NCBI RefSeq assembly: GCF_000425585.1
Contig: NZ_KE384399.1
Coordinates: 62,001-126,000, forward strand
Source of the DNA: Terrimonas ferruginea DSM 30193
GTDB lineage: Bacteria; Bacteroidota; Bacteroidia; Chitinophagales; Chitinophagaceae
Direction: 5' to 3'
DNA length: 64,000 bases
Both the position numbers and the translations under genes were made by a program. Below the pieces are notes generated by a model. That model made no database searches and had not been told where the DNA came from. It saw nothing but the letters and a program-made list of their open reading frames with translations. Positions 9,440 to 17,935 of this stretch are shown piece by piece. Every line of letters begins with the position of its first letter. Position 1 is the stretch's first letter.

Positions 9440-9483
9440 AATTCAAAAAAGTAATAAGTTTTAAGTGGTAAGCTTTTAAGTAA
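9430..9483. repeat. Mixed heptamer array overlapping the recJ start
   Basis: AAATTCA units (about 9432-9447) run into TAAGTNN-type units (9450-9478). The minus-strand reading of the first part forms the recJ initiation region. Confidence 0.7.
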
Positions 9484-9498
9484 TGGCTAAACAATTCA

Positions 9499-9526
9499 TT
9501 CACGATTCACGATTGACGATTCACGT
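9499..9526. repeat. Heptamer array TT[CG]ACGA
   Basis: Four units: TTCACGA, TTCACGA, TTGACGA, TTCACGT. Confidence 0.75.
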
Positions 9527-9605
9527 ATTGTCGTTCTCTAAGATAGCAGGAGCTCGGGGCCCCAGTCGTAAAATAAACGGGTAATTTTTTAAACTCCCAC
9601 GTTTT

Positions 9606-9619
9606 TGAATTTTAACTTA
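9606..9619 (-). repeat. Short heptamer array at the stop codon of the polyprenyl synthase gene
   Basis: Minus strand: TAAGTTA then AAATTCA. The TAA (9619-9617) is the stop codon. With only two units this is the weakest of the stop-anchored cases. Confidence 0.5.
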
Positions 9620-10579
9620 ATACTTTCGTTCCGTTACATAACGCACCAGGTCTTCCAGTCCCTGGCGGTAAGGTGATTCGGGGAATGTGTGCAGGATATC
9701 CAGGGCGGCCTGTTTGTACTCATTCATTTTTGCAATCGCATAGTCGATGCCCCCGGCTTTTTCCACTTCGTTTATTACCCAATTCACTTTCTGCCGGTCG
9801 CGGTTATTGTTCTTTACGATGTAAATTATTTTCCGTCTCGTTTCTTTGTCTGCCCGGTTGAGCGTATAGATCAGTGGGAGGGTGAGTTTTTTTTCCTTGA
9901 TATCATTACCGGTGGGCTTACCCACATTTTCACTGGCATAATCAAACAGGTCATCTTTGATCTGGAAGGCCATACCGGTGTACTCGCCGAACAACCGCAT
10001 TTTTTCCGTCACCTCTTCGTCCTGGCTTACCGACCATGCGCCTGCGCTGCAGGCGGAGGCGAGGAGGGAAGCGGTTTTGCTGCGGATGATTTCGTAATAG
10101 ATGTCTTCACGCAGGTTAAGCGAACGCGCTTTTTCCATTTGGAGTAATTCGCCTTCACTGATCTGCCGCACGGCATCGGTAAGGATATGCAGGATGCGGT
10201 AATCATTTTTTTCCAGGGAAAGAATGAGTCCTTTGGCCAGCAGATAGTCGCCGACGAGTACGGAAATTTTATTTTTCCAGAGCGCATAAACGGAGAAAAA
10301 ACCGCGGCGTTCTGCCGAATCGTCCACCACATCGTCGTGCACGAGTGTGGCGGTATGCAATACCTCCACCATAGAGGCGGCCCGGTACGTAGAATCGTTG
10401 ACAGGTCCGGAAAGCCGGGCGGAAAGCAGGACAAACATGGGGCGTAATTGCTTGCCTTTCCGTTTGACAATATACCGCATGATCCGGTCCAACATAGGGG
10501 TCTGGCTCTTCACCGCCTCTCGGAAACGGGTCTCAAATTCTTTCAACTCGGCTTCAATTAATGCTACTGGTAGGTCCAT
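9617..10579 (-). CDS. Polyprenyl diphosphate synthase
   Basis: 320 aa trans-isoprenyl diphosphate synthase. The first Asp-rich motif DDVVDD spans residues 82-87 and the second, DDLFD, residues 209-213; a KGKQLRP substrate-binding loop is at 41-47. The enzyme adds isopentenyl units to an allylic diphosphate; in this phylum the usual product is the C30-C40 side chain of menaquinone. Chain length cannot be read with certainty, so heptaprenyl or octaprenyl is left open. The start ATG at 10579 fits the family's N-terminus. It precedes recJ on the same strand. Confidence 0.9.
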   Translation of the reverse strand: MDLPVALIEAELKEFETRFREAVKSQTPMLDRIMRYIVKRKGKQLRPMFVLLSARLSGPVNDSTYRAASMVEVLHTATLVHDDVVDDSAERRGFFSVYALWKNKISVLVGDYLLAKGLILSLEKNDYRILHILTDAVRQISEGELLQMEKARSLNLREDIYYEIIRSKTASLLASACSAGAWSVSQDEEVTEKMRLFGEYTGMAFQIKDDLFDYASENVGKPTGNDIKEKKLTLPLIYTLNRADKETRRKIIYIVKNNNRDRQKVNWVINEVEKAGGIDYAIAKMNEYKQAALDILHTFPESPYRQGLEDLVRYVTERKY

Positions 10580-10703
10580 GTTGGTAAAAGAGCAGCAATT
10601 TACGGGTAAAAAATTATTTTAACACAATGCAACATAATGGGGGTATTTACTGACTAAGTAATTGAAATATAATATGAACACCAGGCGATTTTTAATATAA
10701 AAA

Positions 10704-10734
10704 TTTGGTTTTTAACGTTCAAGTTATATTTTTG
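10704..10734 (+). promoter_or_regulatory. Strong Bacteroidota promoter before the OmpA porin gene
   Basis: TTTG (10704-10707), exactly 19-nt spacer, TATTTTTG (10727-10734). This fully matches TTTG-N19-TAnnTTTG. The ATG is at 10777. Confidence 0.8.
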
Positions 10735-10776
10735 CGTTTTATTAAGACATTTGTATTCAAATCTTAATCCTTAGTT

Positions 10777-12402
10777 ATGGCAAGCAAAAAGTACAAACTT
10801 CTCTTGGGCATATTCTGCCTGATGGGGTTTTCAGCCTTCTCCCAAGTTGGAGTTAGGTCCTATGAAGACTCATCCGTAATCCCCTCCAGTAGGCTCCCGC
10901 AGCACACTGAGTTCCTGAACGGAACGTACAACTATCCCGCAAAACCGCGTAACCAATGGGAAATTGGTATCAAGGGCGGCGCTTTCACCGTTGCAGGTGA
11001 CGTTCCGGCTTTGTTCCCGACTCCTGGTTTCGGTCTGCACGTTCGTAAAGCTTTCGGTTATGTGTTCTCCCTCCGCCTTGAGTACATGTATGGTATCGGC
11101 AAGGGTCTGCACTACGGAGCAGCTTACAATTATGGTAAAAACCCTGCCTGGGCTTCTTACTCAGCCGGCCAGGAACCTGTGTTCTACAACTACAAAACCC
11201 GCGTGCAGGATCTCTCTCTGCAAGGTGTAGTTACCCTGAACAATATCCGTTTCCACAAGTCTAAAACCGGTATGAACATCTACGGTTTTGGTGGTGTGGG
11301 TGGTTCTATTTACGAGACGAAAGTCAACGCCCTCAACGAGAACGGCGAAAAATATGACTTTACTCCCATTCTTGCAGGAAGCGGTGTTTACAAAGACCGT
11401 AAAGACACTCGTAAAGCCCTGAAAGACATGATGGACAAGTCTTACGAGACTCCTGCTGAAAGTCATGGTGCTTACCGTCCCAAACTGTTCGGAGACACGT
11501 TCAAACCCTCTGCAACTGTTGGTATCGGTATCGCTTTCAAACTCAGCAACCGCATCAACCTCGCAATTGAAGACCGTCACACCTTCATCAAAGATGACCT
11601 GCTGGACGGCCAGCAATGGCAGGAAAACCCAACCGGTGATGCTGCGCTGACCCGCGATTTCGACTCTTATAACTATGCTACTATCGGTCTGAACATCAAC
11701 CTCGGTGGCAAAGCTGTTGAGCCCCTGTACTGGCTGAATCCATTGGATTACGCTTACCAGGAGATCCGCAATCCTAAAATCATGAAGCTGCCGAAGCCTG
11801 TACTGCCTGATAGCGACGGCGACGGTGTAACTGACCAGTTTGACCTGGAGCAAACTCCTGCCGGTGTACCTGTTGACACACATGGTGTAAGCCTTGACAC
11901 TGACGGTGATGGCGTTCCTGACTACAAAGACAAAGAAAAAATTACGCCTACTTACTGCCAGCCTGTTGACGCTGATGGTGTTGGTAAATGCCCAGATCCT
12001 GAGTGCTGCAAGAACATGGTACCAGGTGGCCAGAACGAGTGTGCTGCTAAACTCGGCGCTCTCCCCAGCATTTCTTTCAAAGCTGGTTCCAACAACCTGA
12101 GCAGCGATGCTACCGCAGTTCTCGCAACTGTAGCAGCTAAACTGCGCAACGCTCCTGAGTGTAAAGTAGTAGTTACCGGCTATTGCTCTTCTGATAAGAA
12201 AGAACAGCAACTGAGCTGGGACCACGTGAACAAAGTAATCTCTTACCTGGTTGAAAAAGAAGGTCTGAGCCAAGATCGCTTTATCTTCTTCTACGGCCAG
12301 TCTGGTGGAGATTGTAACACTGTAGATCTGCGTGCTGCAGGTGCCGGCGAAGACGGTCCTAACACAGTAGATCCTCCGCACCCCAACCTGCGGAAAAAAT
12401 AA
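10777..12402 (+). CDS. OmpA-family porin with thrombospondin type 3 repeats
   Basis: 541 aa. A signal peptide (about 1-24, ending FSAFSQ) precedes an eight-stranded-type beta-barrel (about 45-320, rich in aromatic-glycine strands). Two calcium-binding type 3 repeats (DSDGDGVTDQFDLE and DTDGDGVPDYKDKE) are near residues 345-390, then a Cys-rich linker, then an OmpA-like domain (about 430-510). The OmpA domain is degenerate at the usual peptidoglycan-contact Asp/Arg positions (GYCSSDKKEQQLSWD), so anchoring may be altered. A textbook promoter and a strong terminator make it a single-gene unit, probably an abundant outer-membrane protein. Confidence 0.88.
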   Translation: MASKKYKLLLGIFCLMGFSAFSQVGVRSYEDSSVIPSSRLPQHTEFLNGTYNYPAKPRNQWEIGIKGGAFTVAGDVPALFPTPGFGLHVRKAFGYVFSLRLEYMYGIGKGLHYGAAYNYGKNPAWASYSAGQEPVFYNYKTRVQDLSLQGVVTLNNIRFHKSKTGMNIYGFGGVGGSIYETKVNALNENGEKYDFTPILAGSGVYKDRKDTRKALKDMMDKSYETPAESHGAYRPKLFGDTFKPSATVGIGIAFKLSNRINLAIEDRHTFIKDDLLDGQQWQENPTGDAALTRDFDSYNYATIGLNINLGGKAVEPLYWLNPLDYAYQEIRNPKIMKLPKPVLPDSDGDGVTDQFDLEQTPAGVPVDTHGVSLDTDGDGVPDYKDKEKITPTYCQPVDADGVGKCPDPECCKNMVPGGQNECAAKLGALPSISFKAGSNNLSSDATAVLATVAAKLRNAPECKVVVTGYCSSDKKEQQLSWDHVNKVISYLVEKEGLSQDRFIFFYGQSGGDCNTVDLRAAGAGEDGPNTVDPPHPNLRKK

Positions 12403-12435
12403 TCTGTGATTACTTTTTGCTGATAGACACAACAG

Positions 12436-12463
12436 ACCCTCCCTTTACAGGGAGGGTTTTTTT
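12436..12463 (+). terminator. Intrinsic terminator of the OmpA porin gene
   Basis: Perfect 8-bp stem ACCCTCCC/GGGAGGGT, 6-nt loop, then a run of seven T. Confidence 0.92.
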
Positions 12464-12568
12464 ATTCCCTTCATCGGTGTAAAGACAGCCTTAAAGTCTC
12501 TTTATCAAAATCTTAACTAACCGGGTTTGGCCTTTGATCTTTTTTCCGTAAGATTTGCCGATATCTAT

Positions 12569-12576
12569 TAACTTTG
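12569..12576 (+). promoter_or_regulatory. Promoter -7 box of bamD, nearly leaderless
   Basis: TAACTTTG followed by C, only 9 nt before the bamD ATG at 12586. This leaves at most a few nucleotides of leader and rules out the TTG at 12574 as a start. Confidence 0.65.
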
Positions 12577-12585
12577 CACACCTTT

Positions 12586-13401
12586 ATGCGTAATATTTTC
12601 ATTATTCTGAGTGTGGTCCTGCTGACCGGTTGCAGCAAAGGGATCAATAAAATCCTTAAAAGTCCGGATCCGGAGTATAAACTCCGTATGGCCGAGAAGT
12701 ATTACGTTAAAAAGCAATATAATAAGGCGCAGGTGCTTTACGAAGACATCATGCCTTTTTACAAAACCCGCCCCGAATTTTCCGACATTTATTATAAGTA
12801 CGCCTATTGCGCCTATAATCAGCAAGATTACCTGAACGCCGAAAATCTTTTCAAAAGCTTTCTGGAAATCTTCCCCACAAATGCCCGGGCGGAAGAAGTG
12901 GACTATATGCGCGCGTATTCCTTTTACAAACAATCACCCAAGCCCGAACTGGATCAGACCAACACCGTAAAGGCAATGGGTATGATGCAGACCTTTATCA
13001 ATACACACCCCGGTTCGCCACGCAACGAAGAAGCTTACCGTATTATCGACGAATGCCGCCATAAACTGGAAGTGAAAGACTATAAAAAGTCGCAACTATA
13101 TTATGATATGGGCCAGTTCAGAGCGGCCGGTGTTGCATTTACAGAATTGCTCGAATCTTTCCCGGAGTCTGCACTGGCAGACACGTATAAGCTGATGGCC
13201 ATTAAAGCATGGTACCGCTTCGCGGAAATGAGTATCGAAGACAAGAAAGTAGAGCGTTACGAAAAAGTGATTACTGAATTCAACGAATTTGTAGACCGCT
13301 TCCCCGACAGTAAATTGCGGAAGGACGCGGAGAGCTATAAAACGTTATCTCAAAACAATATTAAACGGTTAAATAATGAGCAAATTAAGACGTCAGCTTA
13401 G
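12586..13401 (+). CDS. bamD: Outer-membrane assembly lipoprotein BamD
   Basis: 271 aa from the ATG at 12586. A lipoprotein signal ends in LLTGC (Cys at about residue 16). TPR-like helical repeats follow (KAQVLYEDIMPFYKTRPEFS, NAENLFKSFLEIFP, GVAFTELLESFPES), the usual BamD build. BamD works with BamA in the periplasm to insert beta-barrel proteins into the outer membrane. It overlaps rpoZ by 26 nt, so the two genes are translationally coupled. An in-frame TTG at 12574 was rejected because it lies within the promoter box. Confidence 0.9.
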   Translation: MRNIFIILSVVLLTGCSKGINKILKSPDPEYKLRMAEKYYVKKQYNKAQVLYEDIMPFYKTRPEFSDIYYKYAYCAYNQQDYLNAENLFKSFLEIFPTNARAEEVDYMRAYSFYKQSPKPELDQTNTVKAMGMMQTFINTHPGSPRNEEAYRIIDECRHKLEVKDYKKSQLYYDMGQFRAAGVAFTELLESFPESALADTYKLMAIKAWYRFAEMSIEDKKVERYEKVITEFNEFVDRFPDSKLRKDAESYKTLSQNNIKRLNNEQIKTSA

Positions 13402-13717
13402 CGCAGGTATCGTAAACAGCGTTGAGACTAAAAATCTGCGTGAGATCAAGGCGAAAACCGGAAACCTCTATGAGTCCATTTCCATCGTAGCCAAACGTGC
13501 CAACCAGATTAACATCTCCCTGAAAGAGGAGTTGCACAATAAGCTGGACGAATTTGCCAGCCATACGGACAGCCTGGAAGAGATCCACGAAAACAAAGAA
13601 CAGATCGAAATCTCCCGTGCTTACGAGCGCATGCCTAACCCGGCACTGCTTGCCACGCAGGAATTCCTGGAAAACAAAGTTTACTTCCGCAAGGGAGAAG
13701 ACGAACTGTTTAGCTGA
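13376..13717 (+). CDS. rpoZ: RNA polymerase omega subunit (RpoZ/Rpb6 family)
   Basis: 113 aa, the usual size for the Bacteroidota form. It carries the conserved GNLYESISIVAKRANQI segment followed by an acidic helix and a C-terminal ISRAYERMPNPALLATQEFL. Omega helps assemble and stabilise RNA polymerase by holding the beta' subunit. The ATG at 13376 lies inside the end of bamD. A strong terminator follows, so bamD-rpoZ form one unit, and coaBC has its own promoter. Confidence 0.9.
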   Translation: MSKLRRQLSAGIVNSVETKNLREIKAKTGNLYESISIVAKRANQINISLKEELHNKLDEFASHTDSLEEIHENKEQIEISRAYERMPNPALLATQEFLENKVYFRKGEDELFS

Positions 13718-13739
13718 TCCTGTTCCCATCTTTTTGAGA

Positions 13740-13774
13740 CCACAGCCGCCGTTATGTGCGGCTGTGGCTTTTTT
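13740..13774 (+). terminator. Intrinsic terminator after rpoZ
   Basis: Perfect 10-bp stem CCACAGCCGC/GCGGCTGTGG with an 8-nt loop, then CTTTTTT. Confidence 0.92.
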
Positions 13775-13824
13775 ATGTGCGGGCCTGATCCACACACAGA
13801 TACCGCGATATGAGGGCTATTTAC

Positions 13825-13832
13825 TACTTTTG
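13825..13832 (+). promoter_or_regulatory. Promoter -7 box of coaBC, nearly leaderless
   Basis: TACTTTTG, 7 nt before the ATG at 13840. Confidence 0.65.
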
Positions 13833-13839
13833 ACCTACC

Positions 13840-15036
13840 ATGTTGCAGCAGAAGAAAATCCTTGTTGGCATTACCGGAAGTATCGCAGCGTATAAGTCCA
13901 TTTCCCTGGTGCGGCTGCTGATCAAAGCGGGAGCCGAAGTCCGCGTTGTAATGACACCCGCTGCACGTGAATTTGCGTCTCCGCTGACATTGGCCACACT
14001 CAGCAAACATCCCGTACTGGCCGGGCTCGCCGAAGGCGACAACTGGACCAATCATGTGGAACTGGGACGCTGGGCCGATATAATGATCATGGCACCGCTC
14101 AGTTGCAATACCATGGCTAAAATGGCGCATGGCCTCTGCGATAATCTTTTACTCGCCGTTTACCTTTCCGCTACCTGCCCCGTGCTGGTAGCCCCCGCAA
14201 TGGATGAAGATATGTGGCATCATCCCTCCACACGTCATAACCTGGATCGCCTCCGCAGCTATGGCCATGAAGTGATACCCGTAGGCACCGGAGAACTGGC
14301 AAGCGGACTTTTCGGTGAAGGGCGGATGGCCGAGCCGGAAGAGATCGTCGCCTACCTGCAGCACTATTTCAACAGGAACAAAGAACTGTCCGGACGAAAA
14401 GCCCTGGTAACGGCCGGACCCACATACGAACCGATAGATCCCGTACGTTTTATCGGCAATCATTCTTCCGGAAAAATGGGAATAGCCATCGCGGAGGAAT
14501 TACTGCGCCGCGGAGCAGAAGTGACCCTGGTTCTCGGACCGGTAAACCAGTCCGTGCCCGCAGGCATCAATACCATCCGCGTGCAGACAGCACAGCAGAT
14601 GTTCGAAGCCTGCGACAGCCATTTCAATGAAACGGATATAGCCGTAATGGCAGCAGCAGTAGCGGACTACACACCCGTTACGCCCGCAAAAGAAAAAATT
14701 AAAAAAGGGGCGGACGAACAGCTCGATCTGCACCTCCGCCGCACCACCGATATACTGAAGAGTCTCGGAGAACGCAAGCGCAAAGGACAGGTGCTGGTTG
14801 GATTTGCGCTTGAAACAAAGGACGCCCGTAACTACGCGCTGGGAAAATTGACATCCAAAAACGCCGATCTCATCGTCATGAATACATTGGCTGATGAGGG
14901 TGCGGGGTTTGGCACAGATACGAATAAAGTGACTTTTTTCACTGCCGGCGGTGAAGAAATAACCTTCGCACTGAAACAAAAAACAGAAGTAGCCGGCGAC
15001 ATCACCGACCAAATAACGAAGCTGCTCTATGCATAA
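13840..15036 (+). CDS. coaBC: Bifunctional phosphopantothenoylcysteine decarboxylase / phosphopantothenate-cysteine ligase
   Basis: 398 aa. The N-terminal flavin-dependent CoaC half begins GITGSIAAYK and has the catalytic His in NHVELGRWAD. The C-terminal CoaB half begins ALVTAGPTYEPIDPVRFIGN and keeps the dimer and nucleotide signature SSGKMG. Together they make 4'-phosphopantetheine from phosphopantothenate and cysteine for coenzyme A. The CoaC substrate clamp reads PAMDEDMW where enterobacterial enzymes have PAMNxxMW; Asp at this position is, as far as I recall, common in Bacteroidota. It overlaps the following porD gene by 8 nt, and its own promoter gives almost no leader. Confidence 0.95.
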   Translation: MLQQKKILVGITGSIAAYKSISLVRLLIKAGAEVRVVMTPAAREFASPLTLATLSKHPVLAGLAEGDNWTNHVELGRWADIMIMAPLSCNTMAKMAHGLCDNLLLAVYLSATCPVLVAPAMDEDMWHHPSTRHNLDRLRSYGHEVIPVGTGELASGLFGEGRMAEPEEIVAYLQHYFNRNKELSGRKALVTAGPTYEPIDPVRFIGNHSSGKMGIAIAEELLRRGAEVTLVLGPVNQSVPAGINTIRVQTAQQMFEACDSHFNETDIAVMAAAVADYTPVTPAKEKIKKGADEQLDLHLRRTTDILKSLGERKRKGQVLVGFALETKDARNYALGKLTSKNADLIVMNTLADEGAGFGTDTNKVTFFTAGGEEITFALKQKTEVAGDITDQITKLLYA

Positions 15037-15961
15037 CATGAAAAGAATATATGGTAAACTGTTGCTGCTGGTATTCCTGCTCGGCCCTATGCTGGTTCAG
15101 GGACAGGAGATACAGGCGCGCTTCTCGATCGTAGCGGCCAAGATCAGCACACAGGTCAATAAGAATATTTTTCAGACGCTGCAGGGGGCGCTGAACAACT
15201 TCATCAACAACCGCAAATGGACCAACGATGTGTTTCAGGCGAATGAAAAAATTCAGTGCAACTTCCTGCTCAACATAGAGCAGGAGCTGGGCAACAACGT
15301 TTACAAAGCCAAACTGACCATACAGGCGGCGCGGCCTGTGTACAATACCTCTTACGATTCGCCGATCATGAACTTCATTGATGACAACGTAACGTTCCGT
15401 TATGTGGAGTTTCAACCCGTCGAATTCAACGAGAACCGTGTGCAGGGAAATGATCCCGTTGCGGCCAACCTTACCGCCGTACTGGCCTACTACATCAATA
15501 TTATATTGGGACTCGATTATGATTCATACAGCCTCAAAGGCGGCGATCTTTATTTTCAGAAAGCCTGGAACATTGTCAACAATGCGCCTGAAGGAAGAGA
15601 TGTGAGCGGCTGGAAATCTTTCGACAATCTCCGCAACCGTTACTGGCTCGCCGAAAACCTCAACAACAACCGCTTTGCCCTTATACATGATGCCTTGTAT
15701 TCCTACTACCGCAAAGGCATGGATGTATTCCAGGAAAATGAGGAAGAAGGTCGCAACGGTATTCTGAGTTGCCTCAACTACCTCACTACGATCAATAACG
15801 ATAACGCCAACTCGATGATCATCCAGTTCTTTTTCCAGGGGAAAAGTGCAGAGATTGTGAACGTATTCAAGAAAGCAAGTCCGGATATCCGCAGACGCGC
15901 GCTGGACCTGCTATCAAAACTCGACATTACCAACAGTAATGCCTACAAAGAGCTCCGATGA
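15029..15961 (+). CDS. porD: PorD-like protein (DUF4835), type IX secretion
   Basis: 310 aa; start at 15029 (MHNMKR) or 15038. A signal peptide ends near LVQGQEI. The body has the DUF4835 features: an early GQEIQARFSIVAAKI strand, DDNVTFRYVEFQPVEFNE, and a helical second half with NILGLDYDSYS, NLNNNRFALIHDALYSYYR and a C-terminal SPDIRRRALDLLSKLDI. DUF4835 proteins are named PorD and are associated with the type IX secretion machinery, though the exact role is unclear. Overlap with coaBC and ATGA coupling to the DUF4296 gene show one operon. Confidence 0.82.
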   Translation: MHNMKRIYGKLLLLVFLLGPMLVQGQEIQARFSIVAAKISTQVNKNIFQTLQGALNNFINNRKWTNDVFQANEKIQCNFLLNIEQELGNNVYKAKLTIQAARPVYNTSYDSPIMNFIDDNVTFRYVEFQPVEFNENRVQGNDPVAANLTAVLAYYINIILGLDYDSYSLKGGDLYFQKAWNIVNNAPEGRDVSGWKSFDNLRNRYWLAENLNNNRFALIHDALYSYYRKGMDVFQENEEEGRNGILSCLNYLTTINNDNANSMIIQFFFQGKSAEIVNVFKKASPDIRRRALDLLSKLDITNSNAYKELR

Positions 15962-16425
15962 AACGATTGCTTCTTTCCTGTTGTCTGCTGGCGGCCATAC
16001 TGGTCGGTTGTGGCAATAAAAATAAAATCCCTTCTGACATAATGCCCCGCGAGAAAATGGATTCCGTGTTGTGGGACATGTTGCGTGCCGGAGAATTTAT
16101 AAACGGCTATGTACAGGTGACGGATACCGGTGCTGCGCGTGGCAGCAAATCCGTGGCGGTATATGAAGAAGTATTGCGGGTGCACAAGATTACGCGCCGG
16201 CAATTCGATGAAAGTTTTGCCTGGTACCGCGCCCATCCCGATCAGATGAAAAGGCTGCTGGATACTTTGGCCAAACGCCCTTACACCGGAGACTCCACGG
16301 GAGTAAAACGTACCGATGCCGGCAAGGATTCACTGCTGCCGGCATTAAAGGGCACCGATTCATTGTTGAAAAGAAAACGTGCCGAATTGCGGGCAATGCC
16401 TGTGCCGCAGAAGCCGGCCGAATAA
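15958..16425 (+). CDS. DUF4296 domain lipoprotein
   Basis: 155 aa. A lipoprotein signal ends at ILVGC (Cys18). The DUF4296 part (about residues 24-110) has the pattern MPREKMDSVLWDMLRAGEF and later VLRVHKITRRQFDESFAWY, a helical fold. The C-terminal 45 residues are charged and low in complexity. The function is unknown. The ATG overlaps the porD stop as ATGA, so the two are co-translated; the pairing suggests an envelope role linked to PorD. Confidence 0.8.
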   Translation: MKRLLLSCCLLAAILVGCGNKNKIPSDIMPREKMDSVLWDMLRAGEFINGYVQVTDTGAARGSKSVAVYEEVLRVHKITRRQFDESFAWYRAHPDQMKRLLDTLAKRPYTGDSTGVKRTDAGKDSLLPALKGTDSLLKRKRAELRAMPVPQKPAE

Positions 16426-16435
16426 AACGATTGTT

Positions 16436-17134
16436 ATGAAAAAGGTTGTAAAGAATGCAGACGAAGCCATTGCCGACATCCGGTCGGGAACAACCCTGAT
16501 GCTGGGTGGATTTGGCCTTTGCGGTATTCCCGAAAATGCCATTGAGGCGCTCACAAGGGCCGACGTAAAAGAACTGACCTGTATTTCCAATAATGCCGGT
16601 GTGGATGATTTTGGCATCGGCCTGTTGCTTCAGCAGAAGAAGGTGCGCAAGATGATCGCCTCTTATGTGGGTGAAAACGCCGAATTCGAACGGCAATTGC
16701 TCAGTGGCGAACTCGAGGTGGAGCTTATTCCGCAGGGAACGCTTGCTACGCGTTGTATGGCAGCAGGTTACGGCATGCCGGCCGTGTTTACACCCGCCGG
16801 GGTGGGCACGGAGGTAGCGCAGGGCAAGGAGGTTCGCCGGTTCGGCGACAAGGATTATCTGCTTGAATACGCCTTTGAAGCCGATTTCGCGCTCGTGAAG
16901 GCCTGGAAAGGCGATACGGCGGGCAACCTGGTGTTTCATGCCACGGCCCGGAATTTCAACCCGCTGATGGCCATGGCGGGCAAGGTAACCATCGCCGAAG
17001 TGGAAGAACTGGTGCCTGTGGGGCAATTGAATCCGGATGAGATCCATACGCCGGGCATTTATGTACACCGGATCTTCCAGGGTGTGAATTACGAAAAACG
17101 GATCGAGCAGCGCACCGTACGCGCAAAAGCCTGA
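16436..17134 (+). CDS. scoA: 3-oxoacid CoA-transferase subunit A
   Basis: 232 aa from the ATG at 16436; an in-frame GTG at 16379 lies inside the preceding gene and does not match the family. The family I CoA-transferase alpha signature GGFGLCGIPENAI is at residues 24-36. With subunit B it moves CoA from succinyl-CoA to acetoacetate or a similar acid, for ketone-body or short fatty-acid use. scoB follows after 33 nt. It is 10 nt downstream of the DUF4296 gene, so it may be read as the distal part of the coaBC-porD operon. Confidence 0.93.
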   Translation: MKKVVKNADEAIADIRSGTTLMLGGFGLCGIPENAIEALTRADVKELTCISNNAGVDDFGIGLLLQQKKVRKMIASYVGENAEFERQLLSGELEVELIPQGTLATRCMAAGYGMPAVFTPAGVGTEVAQGKEVRRFGDKDYLLEYAFEADFALVKAWKGDTAGNLVFHATARNFNPLMAMAGKVTIAEVEELVPVGQLNPDEIHTPGIYVHRIFQGVNYEKRIEQRTVRAKA

Positions 17135-17167
17135 TCCCCATTTTTACTCCAATTTATTGCTTAAGCC

Positions 17168-17824
17168 ATGGCATTGACAAAAGAACAGATAGCACGCCGC
17201 ATTGCGCGGGAACTGCAGGACGGATATTATGTGAATCTCGGCATCGGCATACCCACACTGGTGGCCAACTATATTCCCGAAGGAATCGAAGTGGTCTTAC
17301 AAAGTGAAAACGGTTTGCTGGGCATGGGGCCTTTTCCGCTTGAAGGAGAAGAAGACCCCGACCTGATCAATGCGGGAAAACAGACCATTACTACCTTACC
17401 CGGGTCGGTATTCTTTGACTCGGCGCTGAGTTTTGGTATGATACGGGCCGGCAAAGTGGATCTCACGGTACTCGGAGCAATGGAAGTCTCCGACCAGGGC
17501 GATATCGCCAACTGGAAGATCCCGGGCAAAATGGTAAAAGGAATGGGCGGAGCGATGGACCTGGTGGCCAGTGCGCGCAACATCATTGTGGCCATGATGC
17601 ATACCAATCCCAAAGGCGAATCCAAATTATTACCGGCCTGCACATTGCCGCTCACCGGTATACGTTGCGTGAAAAAGATCGTAACCGAACTGGCCGTGCT
17701 CGATATTACACCTGAGGGGTTTTTGTTGCTGGAAAGAGCGCCGGGCGTATCGGTTGAAGATATCCGCAGCCGTACGGCAGGAAGATTGGTGGTGAAGGGG
17801 GAAGTACCGGAGATGGTGGTGTAA
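17168..17824 (+). CDS. scoB: 3-oxoacid CoA-transferase subunit B
   Basis: 218 aa, the family length. It starts MALTKEQIARRIARELQDG and contains the catalytic-Glu motif SENGLLGMGP (near residues 43-52), then NAGKQTITTLPG and a GGAMDL motif. The Glu forms the enzyme-CoA thioester in this family. It is the last gene of its operon. There is no hairpin terminator; a 9-unit heptamer array begins at its TAA. Confidence 0.93.
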   Translation: MALTKEQIARRIARELQDGYYVNLGIGIPTLVANYIPEGIEVVLQSENGLLGMGPFPLEGEEDPDLINAGKQTITTLPGSVFFDSALSFGMIRAGKVDLTVLGAMEVSDQGDIANWKIPGKMVKGMGGAMDLVASARNIIVAMMHTNPKGESKLLPACTLPLTGIRCVKKIVTELAVLDITPEGFLLLERAPGVSVEDIRSRTAGRLVVKGEVPEMVV

Positions 17825-17884
17825 GTGAATGGTCAATCGTGAATGGTGAATCGTCAATCGTGAATCGTCAATGGTGAATCGTCA
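17822..17884 (+). repeat. Heptamer array starting at the scoB stop codon
   Basis: TAAGTGA then eight units of the ATSGTSA type (reverse complement of TT[CG]ACSA), all in one 7-bp register. The TAA is the scoB stop. Confidence 0.88.
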
Positions 17885-17893
17885 ATGGGTTGT

Positions 17894-17935
17894 TTTCACC
17901 TTACGCCTTATACCTTTCACCTTATACCTCAATTA
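17894..17935 (-). repeat. Heptamer array starting at the stop codon of the NarL-type regulator
   Basis: Minus strand: TAATTGA, GGTATAA, GGTGAAA, GGTATAA, GGCGTAA, GGTGAAA. The first TAA (17935-17933) is the stop codon. Together with the scoB array it fills almost the whole 108-nt convergent gap. Confidence 0.85.

Noticed and set aside
11161-12432. Antisense ORF of 423 codons opposite the OmpA porin gene
   Set aside because: Same reason; low-complexity valine- and phenylalanine-rich translation with no family features.
16190-17068. Antisense ORF of 292 codons opposite scoA
   Set aside because: His/Arg-rich translation typical of the reverse strand of a GC-rich gene; scoA is certain.
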